NCBI GenBank assembly: GCA_965224795.1
Contig: CBDDAE010000001.1
Coordinates: 186,001-250,000 of the forward strand
DNA: 64,000 nt
DNA from: NVTR01 sp036480115
GTDB taxonomy: Bacteria; Pseudomonadota; Alphaproteobacteria; Rhodobacterales; Rhodobacteraceae
Direction: 5' to 3'
Position numbers and translations under genes: made by a program. Each line of letters opens with the position of its first letter. The first letter of the stretch is position 1. Positions 1 through 9,421 of the stretch are shown one piece after another. The notes under the pieces were generated by a model, which saw only the letters and a program-made list of their open reading frames with translations, was not told the origin of the DNA and did not search any database.

Positions 1-484
1 CCCGCATGGGATTGTTTTGGTCAATCCTTTTCAAAGTCTCTACGTCAATACCGGCAATCAATGCCAACAAGCCTTCCTTGGTCAACAGATCATCAGCTTG
101 TCGCCGTGTTTCCGGCTTGGTAGCTGGTATATCCACCAATCCTTCGGTCAGGGCGGTAAAATTCAATCCTGTACCGCCAACAATGATGGGGCGGTTGTCA
201 CTGGCAAAAACTGCTCGGATATCGCGCAACCATTGGCCAACTGAATAGGACGTATCACCAGAAATATGGCCGTATAAATGGTGGGGAATTCGCTTCATAT
301 CGACCTGATCAGGGCGGGCTGTCAAAACGCGCCAGTTGGCAAAAACCTGCAACGCATCGGCGTTTACAATGGCCCGGCCCTGTCGTTCAGCTATTTCAAG
401 GGCAAGATCTGACTTACCTGAAGCCGTCGGACCCGCTATCAGAACCGGTAGATCTTCAGGTATTTCTAGATGGTTTACCAACAT
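1..484 (-). CDS. miaA: tRNA dimethylallyltransferase MiaA (5' part; 3' end lies outside the window)
   Basis: MiaA transfers a dimethylallyl group to N6 of A37 in tRNAs that read UNN codons. The visible part is the N-terminal ~160 residues, read leftward from an ATG at 484. A P-loop (GPTASGKS, about residues 18-25) follows the start closely. Further on are the family's substrate-binding stretch (LYGHISGDTSYSVGQW) and the IVGGTGLNFTAL motif. The gene runs off the left edge, so C-terminal features cannot be judged. It diverges from pyrH with about 150 bp between the two starts. Identification is firm from the P-loop plus the GGTGLY-like motif, which here reads GGTGLN. Confidence 0.93.
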   Translation of the reverse strand, partial: MLVNHLEIPEDLPVLIAGPTASGKSDLALEIAERQGRAIVNADALQVFANWRVLTARPDQVDMKRIPHHLYGHISGDTSYSVGQWLRDIRAVFASDNRPIIVGGTGLNFTALTEGLVDIPATKPETRRQADDLLTKEGLLALIAGIDVETLKRIDQNNPMR

Positions 485-560
485 GTTACGGCGCTATTTT
501 AATGTAAATACTACCGTCAACATCCGGCCCAAGCCCGCTGATTTCCAAAGTTTGCGTATC

Positions 561-589
561 TTGCATTGTGCCCCGCACGGTTTTACGAC
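561..589 (+). promoter_or_regulatory. candidate sigma-70 type promoter of the pyrH-led operon
   Basis: TTGCAT (561-566) and TACGAC (584-589) are separated by 17 bases and sit about 45 bp before the pyrH ATG. An upstream in-frame ATG at 568 lies inside this element, which argues for the downstream pyrH start. Motif reading only. Confidence 0.35.
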
Positions 590-633
590 ATTTTGCGCCT
601 GAAATTCAAAGACTTCAATCGGGGGCAATACAT

Positions 634-1371
634 ATGGCCAAGAATGGCGCCAGCCAACCTGCAAAAAAATACAATCGGGTACTTCTAAAAATATCTGGTG
701 AGGCTTTGATGGGGGATCAAGGCTATGGACTACACCCTCCAACCGTCAGCAGAATTGCCAATGAGGTCAAGGAAGTCCACGATTTAGGCATCCAGATATG
801 TATGGTCATTGGTGGCGGAAACATTTTTCGCGGTTTGCAGGGCAGCGCCCAGGGTATGGAACGAACCACCGCCGATTATATGGGAATGCTGGGCACCGTT
901 ATGAACGCTCTTGCGATGCAATCAGCGCTGGAAGGGCTGGGAATATACACGCGGGTAATCAGCGCCATCCCTATGGATCAGGTCTGTGAACCCTATATCC
1001 GGCGCCGCGCAGTTCGCCACCTAGAAAAGAACAGGGTGTGTATATTTGCCGCCGGAACGGGCAACCCTTACTTTACGACGGACACTGCCGCAACTTTGAG
1101 AGCCAGCGAAATGGCCTGCGAAGCAATCTTTAAAGGCACCAAGGTTGATGGTGTATATGACAAAGACCCGATGCAACATTCTGACGCCAAAAGATATAAC
1201 AAGATCAGCTATGACGAAGTGCTTGCAAATCGCCTGGGCGTTATGGATGCATCGGCTATTGCGTTAGCGCGTGACAACGATTTACCAATAATCGTGTTTT
1301 CCCTGGATGAGCCCGGCGGGTTCAAGGGTATACTGAACGGCAATGGCACCTATACAATCGTTGGCAGTTGA
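634..1371 (+). CDS. pyrH: uridylate kinase (UMP kinase)
   Basis: PyrH phosphorylates UMP to UDP with ATP in pyrimidine nucleotide synthesis. It belongs to the amino-acid-kinase fold and acts as a cytosolic hexamer. The protein of 245 residues has the family's KISGEAL segment near residue 20, the glycine-rich VIGGGNIFRG loop, and the FAAGTGNPYFTTDTAA nucleotide-binding region. I start at 634 because GGGGG precedes it at a normal distance; an in-frame ATG at 568 would add 22 residues not typical of the family and would overlap the likely promoter. It heads the pyrH-frr-uppS-cdsA-dxr-rseP run, the usual alphaproteobacterial order. Confidence 0.96.
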   Translation: MAKNGASQPAKKYNRVLLKISGEALMGDQGYGLHPPTVSRIANEVKEVHDLGIQICMVIGGGNIFRGLQGSAQGMERTTADYMGMLGTVMNALAMQSALEGLGIYTRVISAIPMDQVCEPYIRRRAVRHLEKNRVCIFAAGTGNPYFTTDTAATLRASEMACEAIFKGTKVDGVYDKDPMQHSDAKRYNKISYDEVLANRLGVMDASAIALARDNDLPIIVFSLDEPGGFKGILNGNGTYTIVGS

Positions 1372-1428
1372 CTTAGAAAAACAAAAAGACGCACGGCTAA
1401 GTGTAAGCAAAACAATAAGAGTAGGTGC

Positions 1429-1992
1429 ATGGCAGACGATATTGAGGTTGATCTTGACGATCTGAAGCGCCGCATGGACGGGGCCATGGCGGCTTTGCGG
1501 ACCGAATATGCAACCCTGCGCACTGGTCGCGCCTCGGCGACAATGGTTGAGCCAATTATGGTTGATGCCTATGGCACCCTTACGCCAATCAATCAGATCG
1601 GCACCGTGAATGTGCCAGAGCCACGTATGCTGACCATCAATATTTGGGATAAAACCCTTGTTCCGATAGCAGAAAAAGCCATCCGCGACAGTGGGTTGGG
1701 CATTAATCCGGTTATTGATGGCACGATTATTCGCCTGCCCATCCCTGATCTGAACGAAGAACGCCGCCGCGATCTAACCAAAATTGCCGCCCAATATACC
1801 GAGAGCGCCAGAATTGCAGTTCGAAATGTCCGCCGTGACGGCATGGATCAGCTAAAGAAAGCCTTGGCTGACGGTATGTCAGAGGACGACCATAAGCTTT
1901 GGGCAGACGAGGTACAGTCGCTGACTGACAACACTATTACGGCAATTGACCAAGCGCTTGAAAACAAGCAATCAGAAATTATGCAGGTTTAG
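1429..1992 (+). CDS. frr: ribosome recycling factor
   Basis: RRF works with EF-G to split the post-termination 70S ribosome. The 187-residue product matches the family length of about 185. It is highly charged, with the long helical segments of the three-helix bundle and typical blocks such as LRTGRASATMVEPIMV (about residues 29-44), NEERRRDLTK and VRNVRRDGMDQLKK. The ATG follows GAGTAGGTGC as ribosome-binding site. It lies 57 bp behind pyrH and 5 bp ahead of the uppS start, so it is probably cotranscribed with both. Confidence 0.97.
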   Translation: MADDIEVDLDDLKRRMDGAMAALRTEYATLRTGRASATMVEPIMVDAYGTLTPINQIGTVNVPEPRMLTINIWDKTLVPIAEKAIRDSGLGINPVIDGTIIRLPIPDLNEERRRDLTKIAAQYTESARIAVRNVRRDGMDQLKKALADGMSEDDHKLWADEVQSLTDNTITAIDQALENKQSEIMQV

Positions 1993-1997
1993 CGCAA

Positions 1998-2747
1998 GTG
2001 AATATTAATTCCGCAAGAGATTTAAACCCTGAACAAAGCGCTGACGCCAACAAACTGCACGTTGCCGTCATTATGGATGGCAATGGCAGATGGGCCCAGG
2101 CCCGTGGCAAGCCACGTTTATACGGCCACCGCGCAGGTGGAAAACGGGTGCGCGAAATCGTGGAAAGTTGCCCACAGCTTGGCGTTAAGTATCTGACAGT
2201 TTTCGCTTTCTCGACAGAAAACTGGAAACGTACGCAGGCCGAAGTTACCGGTTTGATGACTTTGTTTAAGCGCTATATCAGTCGCGAATCCAATTCCTTG
2301 CGTGAAAATGGAGTGCGTGTTCGTTTCATCGGTGACCGAATTCGGCTTGAAAGCAAGCTGGTCGAAATGATGGACAATCTGGAAAAAATGACCGCCAAGA
2401 ATGAGCTGGTACATTTAACTATCGCCATCAACTACGGCGGGCGTGATGAAGTTGCGCGCGCAACCAAAAGGCTTGCTCGCGAAGTTAAAGCGGGCAGGTT
2501 GGACCCGGAAGCCGTAGATGCCGAAACCCTGGCCAGCTATTTGGATACCTGTGTACTGCCTGATCCCGATCTGGTGATCCGTACCAGCGGTGAAGCACGG
2601 ATTTCCAATTTTCTTTTGTGGCAATCTGCATATGCTGAATACGAATTTGTCGACACGCTATGGCCAGATTTTTCAAAAGAAATATTTGCAAGCATTCTCG
2701 AAAAGTTCGCCAAACGTGAACGCCGCTATGGTGCTGTCATCGGATGA
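1998..2747 (+). CDS. uppS: isoprenyl (undecaprenyl) diphosphate synthase
   Basis: UppS condenses isopentenyl diphosphate units onto farnesyl diphosphate to make the C55 lipid carrier of peptidoglycan and O-antigen synthesis. The catalytic MDGNGRWA motif is at residues 26-33, with Asp27 the expected magnesium and pyrophosphate ligand. The C-terminal RTSGEARISNFLLWQ signature is present. Start is a GTG at 1998, 5 bp after frr; the next ATG in frame is inside the catalytic motif, so it cannot be the start. Length is 249 aa, normal for the family. The last four bases overlap the cdsA ATG (ATGA), indicating translational coupling. Confidence 0.95.
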   Translation: MNINSARDLNPEQSADANKLHVAVIMDGNGRWAQARGKPRLYGHRAGGKRVREIVESCPQLGVKYLTVFAFSTENWKRTQAEVTGLMTLFKRYISRESNSLRENGVRVRFIGDRIRLESKLVEMMDNLEKMTAKNELVHLTIAINYGGRDEVARATKRLAREVKAGRLDPEAVDAETLASYLDTCVLPDPDLVIRTSGEARISNFLLWQSAYAEYEFVDTLWPDFSKEIFASILEKFAKRERRYGAVIG

Positions 2748-3529
2748 GCGAACCTGCCCGCAACTGGGGTGACCTAAAAACCAGAATAATTACCGGCCTT
2801 GTCCTGGCCACTGTTGGAGCACTGGCTGTTTGGGCAGGTGAACTTTGGTTTCTGCTGCTGACAGTTTTGGCCGTGAGCGCAATGATTTGGGAACTGGCGC
2901 ACATAGTTGGGGCTGACAAAGGCCCGGTACCTATCCTTCTTGGTATCAGCGGGGGCATCTCAGTTTGCCTTATGGCGTGGTTTCTGGATGCAAATATTAG
3001 CTGGGCGGTGGTACTTATGATTGTAACATTTGCCTTTACAGCTACCCGGTTAAAAAACTCGGGGACCGTGTATGCCATGGCGATATTGCTGACTGCTTCG
3101 TTACTGATCACTCTGCGAAATGAATGGGGCGCTATCTGGCTGCTTTGGTTGGTTTTGGTTGTGATCGCCAGCGACGTGGCGGGGTACTTGGCCGGACGCA
3201 GCATTGGTGGCCCCAAATTTTGGCCAAGCATCAGTCCCAAAAAGACTTGGTCAGGTACAGCGGCGGGTTGGGTCGCGGCGGGTATTATAGGCGCGTTCAT
3301 GGCCCCAAAATTGGACGTTGGCTACAGTTTGATCGCGGTCAGCATCGTTTTAGCATTTGCCGGTCAAATGGGCGATATCGTGCAAAGTGCCCTGAAAAGA
3401 CAGGCTGGAATTAAAGACAGCTCCAATCTATTGCCCGGCCATGGCGGTGTATTGGATCGACTTGATGCCATCATCGGGGCGTCCATTGGGCTGCTGATCA
3501 TCAGATTGCTTACCGGATTCCCGAGCTGA
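2744..3529 (+). CDS. cdsA: phosphatidate cytidylyltransferase
   Basis: CdsA makes CDP-diacylglycerol from phosphatidate and CTP, the branch point of phospholipid synthesis, in the inner membrane. The protein (261 aa) is mostly hydrophobic helices and ends with the family signature: SALKRQAGIKDSS followed by LLPGHGGVLDRLD, containing the conserved KD, HGG and DR-D residues. It overlaps uppS by 4 bp upstream and shares its stop/start bases with dxr downstream (TGATG). No anomaly is seen. Confidence 0.95.
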   Translation: MSEPARNWGDLKTRIITGLVLATVGALAVWAGELWFLLLTVLAVSAMIWELAHIVGADKGPVPILLGISGGISVCLMAWFLDANISWAVVLMIVTFAFTATRLKNSGTVYAMAILLTASLLITLRNEWGAIWLLWLVLVVIASDVAGYLAGRSIGGPKFWPSISPKKTWSGTAAGWVAAGIIGAFMAPKLDVGYSLIAVSIVLAFAGQMGDIVQSALKRQAGIKDSSNLLPGHGGVLDRLDAIIGASIGLLIIRLLTGFPS

Positions 3530-4707
3530 TGCGACGAATTTCTATTTTCGGAGCGACCGGTTCTGTAGGTCAAAACACACTTGATCTGATCCGCCGACGG
3601 AAATCTGAATTCCACGTGGTGGCCCTAACAGGTGGGAAAAACACGACGCAATTGGCCGCAGATGCCAGGGAATTTGGTGCGGAAATCGCTGTAACAGCCT
3701 ATGAAAACAGACTTGGCGACTTGCAAGCTGCACTGGATGGCACAGGGATAAAAGTTTTGGCGGGGCCAGAAGCGCTGCTGGAAGCCGCATCTATGCCTGC
3801 CGATTGGATCATGTCGGCAATTGTTGGCGCTGCCGGGTTGGCCCCGGGGTTGAAGGCGCTGGAACAGGGAACAACACTGGCGCTGGCCAACAAGGAAAGC
3901 CTGGTAACGGCTGGTCCCCTGCTTATGCAAACCGCCAAAGCCAATAGCGCCACGATTATTCCGGTAGACAGCGAACATTCAGCGCTGTTCCAAACGCTTA
4001 TCGGCGAAGATACTGCAACTGTGGACCGGGTAATAATCACAGCTTCCGGCGGGCCATTTCGCAACTGGTCGGCCAAGCAATTGGCCAAGGCTACCCTGAA
4101 ACAGGCGCAAAACCACCCCAACTGGTCCATGGGACAGCGCATAACAATCGACAGTGCTTCCATGTTTAACAAAGCGATGGAAGTTATCGAAACCAAAGAA
4201 TATTTTGGATTTAAACCTGACCAAATACAGGTTCTGGTTCACCCGGAAAGTTTGGTTCATGCTATGGTTGGATATCAAGACGGTGCCCTTATCTCCCATA
4301 TGGGCAGCCATGATATGCGCCACGCAATCGGGTTTGCCCTAAACTGGCCCAAGCGTCAGCCCCTTCCGGTTGCCCCTTTGGATCTGGCAACGGTTGGTCA
4401 GCTGAATTTTGAGGTCCCGGACCTGGTTCGGTTCCCGGCATTAAGATTGGCGCAAGATGTGATGCAAACTGGCGGATTGGCTGGAGCTGTCTTCAATGCA
4501 GCAAAAGAACGCGCCCTGGACAGTTTTATCGCCGGCGAAATTGGTTTTACGGATATGGCTGTGGTTGTCGAAGCGGTGTTGACGAAAATGTCATCGTCAT
4601 TAGGTCATATTGAGGGCGCAATCCCCCTTGATAAGGTCGCGCAAACGGACCATTTGGCCCGGGTAAGGGCGGGCGAAGAAATCATCCGGCTTAAGAAAAA
4701 GGGTTAA
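3529..4707 (+). CDS. dxr: 1-deoxy-D-xylulose 5-phosphate reductoisomerase
   Basis: Dxr converts DXP to 2-C-methyl-D-erythritol 4-phosphate using NADPH, the committed step of the non-mevalonate isoprenoid pathway. The N-terminal nucleotide-binding fingerprint GATGSVGQNT is at residues 8-17. Downstream are LANKESLVTAG, the divalent-metal and substrate motif VDSEHSALFQ, and ASGGPFRNW, all typical. Length is 392 aa, normal. It sits between cdsA and rseP, and supplies precursors that UppS uses. Confidence 0.97.
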   Translation: MRRISIFGATGSVGQNTLDLIRRRKSEFHVVALTGGKNTTQLAADAREFGAEIAVTAYENRLGDLQAALDGTGIKVLAGPEALLEAASMPADWIMSAIVGAAGLAPGLKALEQGTTLALANKESLVTAGPLLMQTAKANSATIIPVDSEHSALFQTLIGEDTATVDRVIITASGGPFRNWSAKQLAKATLKQAQNHPNWSMGQRITIDSASMFNKAMEVIETKEYFGFKPDQIQVLVHPESLVHAMVGYQDGALISHMGSHDMRHAIGFALNWPKRQPLPVAPLDLATVGQLNFEVPDLVRFPALRLAQDVMQTGGLAGAVFNAAKERALDSFIAGEIGFTDMAVVVEAVLTKMSSSLGHIEGAIPLDKVAQTDHLARVRAGEEIIRLKKKG

Positions 4708-4711
4708 CGTT

Positions 4712-6046
4712 TTGGAACTGATCGGTCTGATCCCAAATTTTGGCAATCTACTGTTCACGCTTGGTGCGTTTGTAATAGCATTGTTGGTCATCGTCTCTAT
4801 TCACGAATACGGCCACTACATTGTTGGTCGCTGGACGGGAATTCACGCCGAGGTATTTTCCCTGGGTATGGGCCCGGTTATTTGGTCACGCGCCGACAAA
4901 CATGGCACCCTTTGGCAAATTGCCGCCCTGCCTATTGGTGGTTACGTAAGGTTTTTGGGCGATTCCAGTGCTGCCAGTGGCAAAGACGGGGACGCCATTT
5001 CAACTATGAGCCCAGAAGACCGGCGTCGCACGATGCACGGCGCACCTGTTTGGGCAAGGGCACTGACTGTGGCAGCCGGTCCAATATTCAATTTCATCCT
5101 TTCGATCATTGTTTTCGCCGCAATAATCGCATGGCAAGGCACCGCATCTGATCCATTAACCATATCCGAATTGCGCCCTTTCCCTACTGAACAAGGGCTA
5201 TTACCCGGCGACGAAATACTAGAGATCGCCGGTAAACAAACACCGAAATTGGAAGAATTTTCCACATTTGTGCAAGACCTGCCGACCAGTGGAAGCTTTG
5301 AATATCTGGTTCGCCGCGATGGTTTGGAAACCTCAGTTATTGCCCCCAACCCTTATCCCGCACTTGTGGTTGGGCTAACTCCTGGTTCCGCAGCCTATGA
5401 CGCTGGAATGGAAGTTGGCGACGTTATTGTCAGTGTCGATGGTCAACCAGTTCCGGCTTTTGGAGCATTGCGTGAAATCGTTGGGACTTCAGATGGCAAA
5501 CCAATGTTGCTTGGGGTTTGGCGAGACGGCGAAGAAACTGACCTAACGCTGGTTCCAAAACGCGTAGACATTCCGCGTGCTGATGGTGGGTTTGAAACCC
5601 GCTGGTTAATCGGCATTACCGGTGGCATGTTATTTGTACCCAAGACCGAAAGACCGGGTCTTCCCACAGCTGTTGGATACGGTTTTGATCAAACCAAATT
5701 TATCGTCAAATCCAGCATTTCAGGGCTTTACCACGTTATTGTTGGGTCTATTTCATCCTGCAACTTAAGGGGCCCCGTCGGCATCGCCCAAACTTCTGGC
5801 CAAGCCGCCAGCCAGGGATTGCTAAGCTTCATCTGGTTTATAGCAGTATTATCCACTGCCGTTGGCATGCTTAACCTGTTTCCAATCCCAATTCTTGATG
5901 GTGGACACTTGGTTTTTCACGCCTATGAGGCCATTTCAGGCCGCCCACCAAGTGATTCTGCACTGAGAATTATGATGGGTTCAGGTTTAGCGCTGATAGG
6001 CATGTTAATGGTATTTGCCCTGACAAACGACTTTATTTGTCCATAA
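4712..6046 (+). CDS. rseP: site-2 protease RseP
   Basis: RseP is an inner-membrane zinc metalloprotease that cleaves transmembrane segments, typically anti-sigma factors during envelope stress. The zinc-binding HEYGH motif is at residues 31-35 inside the first membrane helix. A PDZ region occupies the middle of the periplasmic part, and the second active-site motif (NLFPIPILDGGH) lies near residue 390, the Asp being the third zinc ligand. Start is a TTG at 4712 preceded by AAAAAGGG. Length is 444 aa. It is 4 bp from dxr and upstream of bamA, the usual envelope-cluster position. Confidence 0.95.
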   Translation: MELIGLIPNFGNLLFTLGAFVIALLVIVSIHEYGHYIVGRWTGIHAEVFSLGMGPVIWSRADKHGTLWQIAALPIGGYVRFLGDSSAASGKDGDAISTMSPEDRRRTMHGAPVWARALTVAAGPIFNFILSIIVFAAIIAWQGTASDPLTISELRPFPTEQGLLPGDEILEIAGKQTPKLEEFSTFVQDLPTSGSFEYLVRRDGLETSVIAPNPYPALVVGLTPGSAAYDAGMEVGDVIVSVDGQPVPAFGALREIVGTSDGKPMLLGVWRDGEETDLTLVPKRVDIPRADGGFETRWLIGITGGMLFVPKTERPGLPTAVGYGFDQTKFIVKSSISGLYHVIVGSISSCNLRGPVGIAQTSGQAASQGLLSFIWFIAVLSTAVGMLNLFPIPILDGGHLVFHAYEAISGRPPSDSALRIMMGSGLALIGMLMVFALTNDFICP

Positions 6047-6143
6047 ACACAGGGTATTTTGATCCAATTGCCTTATCCGGGCCTTAGTCCCGCCGCATTT
6101 GATTTTTAATCTTAGCCTGTCGATAGATAGGTAAGGGATTACC

Positions 6144-6269
6144 ATGCAAGCAATACAACAAAGCTACAAAGGACTTTCGCTCCTGGTCAATCTCAATTGG
6201 GATCGTTTGCTATATGTTGCAACAATCCTAACTGCGCTAATGCTTGGCGCCTTTGTTGGATCGCTGTAA
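6144..6269 (+). CDS. small single-span membrane protein, unknown function (41 aa)
   Basis: This short ORF between rseP and bamA begins at an ATG preceded by GGTAAGGGATTACC, a good ribosome-binding site. The first 20 residues are polar (it begins MQAIQQSYKG); residues 22-40 form a hydrophobic stretch (LLYVATILTALMLGAFVG) expected to span the membrane once. I do not recognise a named family. The good ribosome-binding site and intact membrane segment argue that it is real. It may be cotranscribed with rseP or bamA. Conservation at this locus in related genomes would settle it. Confidence 0.6.
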   Translation: MQAIQQSYKGLSLLVNLNWDRLLYVATILTALMLGAFVGSL

Positions 6270-6410
6270 AAAATTCCTTTAAATTTGCCTATTAAACACC
6301 TGCTTTAGCGCGCTTTGGCCCATTGGCCCGGTGCGCTTTTTGGTCTTTTGACAAGCCCCGTCAATCCCGGTACTCACAGTCAATATGTAAGCTGCTTTGG
6401 ATTGGGGAAT

Positions 6411-8744
6411 ATGCGCAAATTATCTGGTTTTTTGGTGGGCTTTGTTTCTACTGGTTTTGGATCGCTTCGCCGCCTGGCTCTGGTACTGCTAATGTCACTG
6501 GCTTCGCTGCTTTCGGTCAATGCAGCCGTTGCACAAAGCTATCAGTTCTCTTCCTTCTCGGTGCAAGGCAACAGCAACATAGAATCTGCTACAATCCTTA
6601 GCCATGCAGGAATTTCTGCTGGCAGTACTGTAACCGCCGCCGATTTGAATCAAGCCTACCAACGGGTACTGGCCACTGGCCTTTTTGAAATCGTTGAAGT
6701 TATTCCGCGCGGACGCCGTTTGGTTATTCGGGTTACTGAATTCAGAGCAATTAATCGGATTAGTTTTGAAGGCAATTCCAAGCTCAATGACGAAACGGCC
6801 CTTGGAATAATTAGTTCGCGTCCTCGTTTGGTGTTTAGCCCAACAACAGTAGAGCAGGATGCGGCCGCGCTAACGGATGCGTACCGGGACCAGGGCCGCT
6901 TGTCCGCTACAGTCACACCAAAAATTATTGTACGCTCTAATAACCGCGTCGACGTGGTGTTTGAGGTCCACGAAGGGCGCACGGTTGAAGTGGAGCGCCT
7001 GTCATTTGTAGGCAACCGCGACTATTCTGATCGCCGATTGCGCCGGGTTTTGGCCACCAAACAGGCCGGGTCACTGCGGGCCCTGATCCGTCAGGACGCA
7101 TTTGTTGAAGACCGGATTGAGTTTGACAAATCACTGCTGCGGGATTTTTATCAATCGCGCGGATACGTGGACTTTCAGACTCTGTCGGTAACGTCGGAAT
7201 TTTCCCGGCAACGCAACGCTTTTTTCGTAACATTCAACATCCGCGAAGGTCAGAAATTTAGCTTTGGTCAGATCACAGCCACCAGTGAACTGCCGGAAGT
7301 TAATGCTGCCGATTTTACCAAACTGGCACGCATTCGCCCCGGGCAGGTTTATTCGCCTGAAGTGGTTGATAATGTCATTGCACGTATGGAAAAGCTGGCG
7401 CTAACCCAGGGCCTAAACCTTGTTCGGGTTGATCCGCGCGTCACTAGAAATGATCGCGATCTGACGCTGGATATTGAATTTGCCCTTGTTCAGGGCCCCC
7501 GTATTTTTGTTGAACGTATTGATATCGAAGGTAATGCCACCACACTTGATCGCGTGGTGCGTCGCCAATTTCGTGTCGTAGAGGGCGATCCCTTTAATCC
7601 GCGCGAAATCCGAGAAGCAGCGGCCCGTATTCGTGCCCTTGGTTTGTTTTCAAGCGCCAGCGTAAACGCCCGAGAAGGCACAAAAGCCGAACAGGTAATC
7701 ATCGATGTCGATGTGGAAGAACAAAATACTGGTTCCCTGTCATTTGGGGCGGCCTATAATTTTTCCACCGGGGTTGGGCTAACGGCAAAATTCAAGGAAA
7801 GTAATTTTCTGGGCCGCGGGCAAACCCTGAATTTTGATTTCTCTCTTGGTCTGGACAATTCCAACGGTGGTATGACCTTTATTGAACCGGCCTTTCTGGG
7901 CCGCGACCTGGCATTTCGGTTTGACGGCGAATACCGGAAAACTGAATTTGACTACACTAATTACGACACCCAAAAAATAAACTTCCGGCCCTCCTTTGAT
8001 TTTCCGATTAGTGAAAATGGCCGGTTCGCGGTGCGTTACACCTATGCGAATGATCGGATTTTCAACGTAGATGCCGCTTCATCGCCAATTCTAATCGCTG
8101 AGGAAGCCGCCGGTGCCACCGTTGTTAGTGCCGTTGGTTACACCTACAGCTACGATACCCGCCGCTCTGGTGTTCGACCCGATACTGGCATTCTTCTACA
8201 ATTTGGTCAGGATTTCGCAGGGGCAGGGGGGAATACCGATTTCATCAAGTCTTCTGCAAAAATATTGGCAGAAACCCGTGTGCTTAATGAAGAAGTAACC
8301 TTGCGTGTAACACTGGAAGGTGGGGCGTTGAAAACCCTTGGCGGTGTGAGCAGCCTGACCGACCGGTATTTCCTGAACAACAGCCGCATGCGAGGCTTTG
8401 CGCCAGCAGGGGTTGGCCCACGGGATTTGACCGTAACCAATCAGGATGCCCTTGGCGGTAACTATTTTGCCGTGGCCCGGTTTGAAGCCGATTTCCCATT
8501 GGGTTTACCGGAAGAATTGGGCATCAATGGCGGTGTGTTCATGGATTTTGGGTCGGTTTGGGGACTAGATAACACCAATGGCGGCCTTGTGGATGATGCC
8601 ATGCATATCCGTTCAAGTGTCGGGTTTTCAATATTCTGGAATACCCCTGTTGGACCGCTTCGGTTCAATTTCTCACAGGTGCTGCGCCAAGAAGCCTATG
8701 ACAGCGCGCAAAGTTTTGATCTGACAATCTCGACCCAGTTCTAG
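6411..8744 (+). CDS. bamA: outer membrane protein assembly factor BamA
   Basis: BamA is the Omp85-family core of the BAM complex, which inserts beta-barrel proteins into the outer membrane. The 777-residue protein has a signal peptide ending near VNAAVAQS, five successive POTRA-like repeats through about residue 390, and a C-terminal 16-strand barrel region rich in aromatic/glycine strands. The final residue is Phe, as expected for barrel proteins. I choose the ATG at 6411, with GGGG just upstream, over a TTG at 6315 that would put 32 extra residues in front of the signal peptide. The neighbours skp, fabZ and lpxA fit its envelope role. Confidence 0.96.
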   Translation: MRKLSGFLVGFVSTGFGSLRRLALVLLMSLASLLSVNAAVAQSYQFSSFSVQGNSNIESATILSHAGISAGSTVTAADLNQAYQRVLATGLFEIVEVIPRGRRLVIRVTEFRAINRISFEGNSKLNDETALGIISSRPRLVFSPTTVEQDAAALTDAYRDQGRLSATVTPKIIVRSNNRVDVVFEVHEGRTVEVERLSFVGNRDYSDRRLRRVLATKQAGSLRALIRQDAFVEDRIEFDKSLLRDFYQSRGYVDFQTLSVTSEFSRQRNAFFVTFNIREGQKFSFGQITATSELPEVNAADFTKLARIRPGQVYSPEVVDNVIARMEKLALTQGLNLVRVDPRVTRNDRDLTLDIEFALVQGPRIFVERIDIEGNATTLDRVVRRQFRVVEGDPFNPREIREAAARIRALGLFSSASVNAREGTKAEQVIIDVDVEEQNTGSLSFGAAYNFSTGVGLTAKFKESNFLGRGQTLNFDFSLGLDNSNGGMTFIEPAFLGRDLAFRFDGEYRKTEFDYTNYDTQKINFRPSFDFPISENGRFAVRYTYANDRIFNVDAASSPILIAEEAAGATVVSAVGYTYSYDTRRSGVRPDTGILLQFGQDFAGAGGNTDFIKSSAKILAETRVLNEEVTLRVTLEGGALKTLGGVSSLTDRYFLNNSRMRGFAPAGVGPRDLTVTNQDALGGNYFAVARFEADFPLGLPEELGINGGVFMDFGSVWGLDNTNGGLVDDAMHIRSSVGFSIFWNTPVGPLRFNFSQVLRQEAYDSAQSFDLTISTQF

Positions 8745-8753
8745 GGGGCTTAT

Positions 8754-9356
8754 TTGACCAGCAAACTTGCAATCCGTCTGATAATATTGGCGCTTTGTTT
8801 CTTTGTGTCGCCAGTGGCGGCCCAAAATCTTGGCGTCACTCAGTCACAGATTGTAACCGTTGACAGCGAACTGATCTTTGGCTCGACCGGATTTGGCCAG
8901 CAGATCACCACAAGTCTGGAAGAAAAAGTTGCAGCGCTCGCCAGTGAAAACAAACGCATTGCTGCGGAACTGGAAGCCGAAGAACTGGAACTGACAGAAA
9001 AGCGAAAGACGCTTGAACCGGTAGAATTTCGCGAATTGGCAGATGCTTTTGACAAAAAGGTGCGCCTTATCCGCGCTGAGCAGGAAGCCAAACAACTGGA
9101 TCTACAGGGACTTCGCGATGATGAGCGCCAATCGTTTATTGATACAATCGGCCCGCTTTTATCGAGTATTGCCCGCGAACATGGGGCTTTGATAGTTCTG
9201 GAAAGACGCAATGTTTTACTTTCTGCCGATACCATCGACATTACCCAAGAAGTTATCGACCGAATTGACGACGCTTTAGCCGCCAACATTCCGCCGGTAC
9301 AGGAAGATGGCCAGACAGAAGCCGGTGCTGAGGATAGCCCTGATACCAGCGAATAG
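8754..9356 (+). CDS. periplasmic chaperone of the Skp/OmpH family
   Basis: Skp-type chaperones carry unfolded outer-membrane proteins across the periplasm to BAM. The 200-residue product starts at a TTG after a GGGGG ribosome-binding site, 9 bp behind bamA. It has a signal peptide (hydrophobic core about residues 8-20, cleavage after VAAQ-type sequence) and then a long, strongly charged heptad-rich coiled coil (about residues 55-125), the tentacle helices of Skp. The C-terminal ~20 residues are acidic and look disordered. Immediate linkage to bamA supports the assignment; overall sequence is weakly conserved in this family. Confidence 0.88.
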   Translation: MTSKLAIRLIILALCFFVSPVAAQNLGVTQSQIVTVDSELIFGSTGFGQQITTSLEEKVAALASENKRIAAELEAEELELTEKRKTLEPVEFRELADAFDKKVRLIRAEQEAKQLDLQGLRDDERQSFIDTIGPLLSSIAREHGALIVLERRNVLLSADTIDITQEVIDRIDDALAANIPPVQEDGQTEAGAEDSPDTSE

Positions 9357-9421
9357 TTCTGCGTTCTTGTACCTGCCTCATGGGTTCGTTAACAAAGTTA
9401 AAAGTTTCCAAAGGATGCTGC

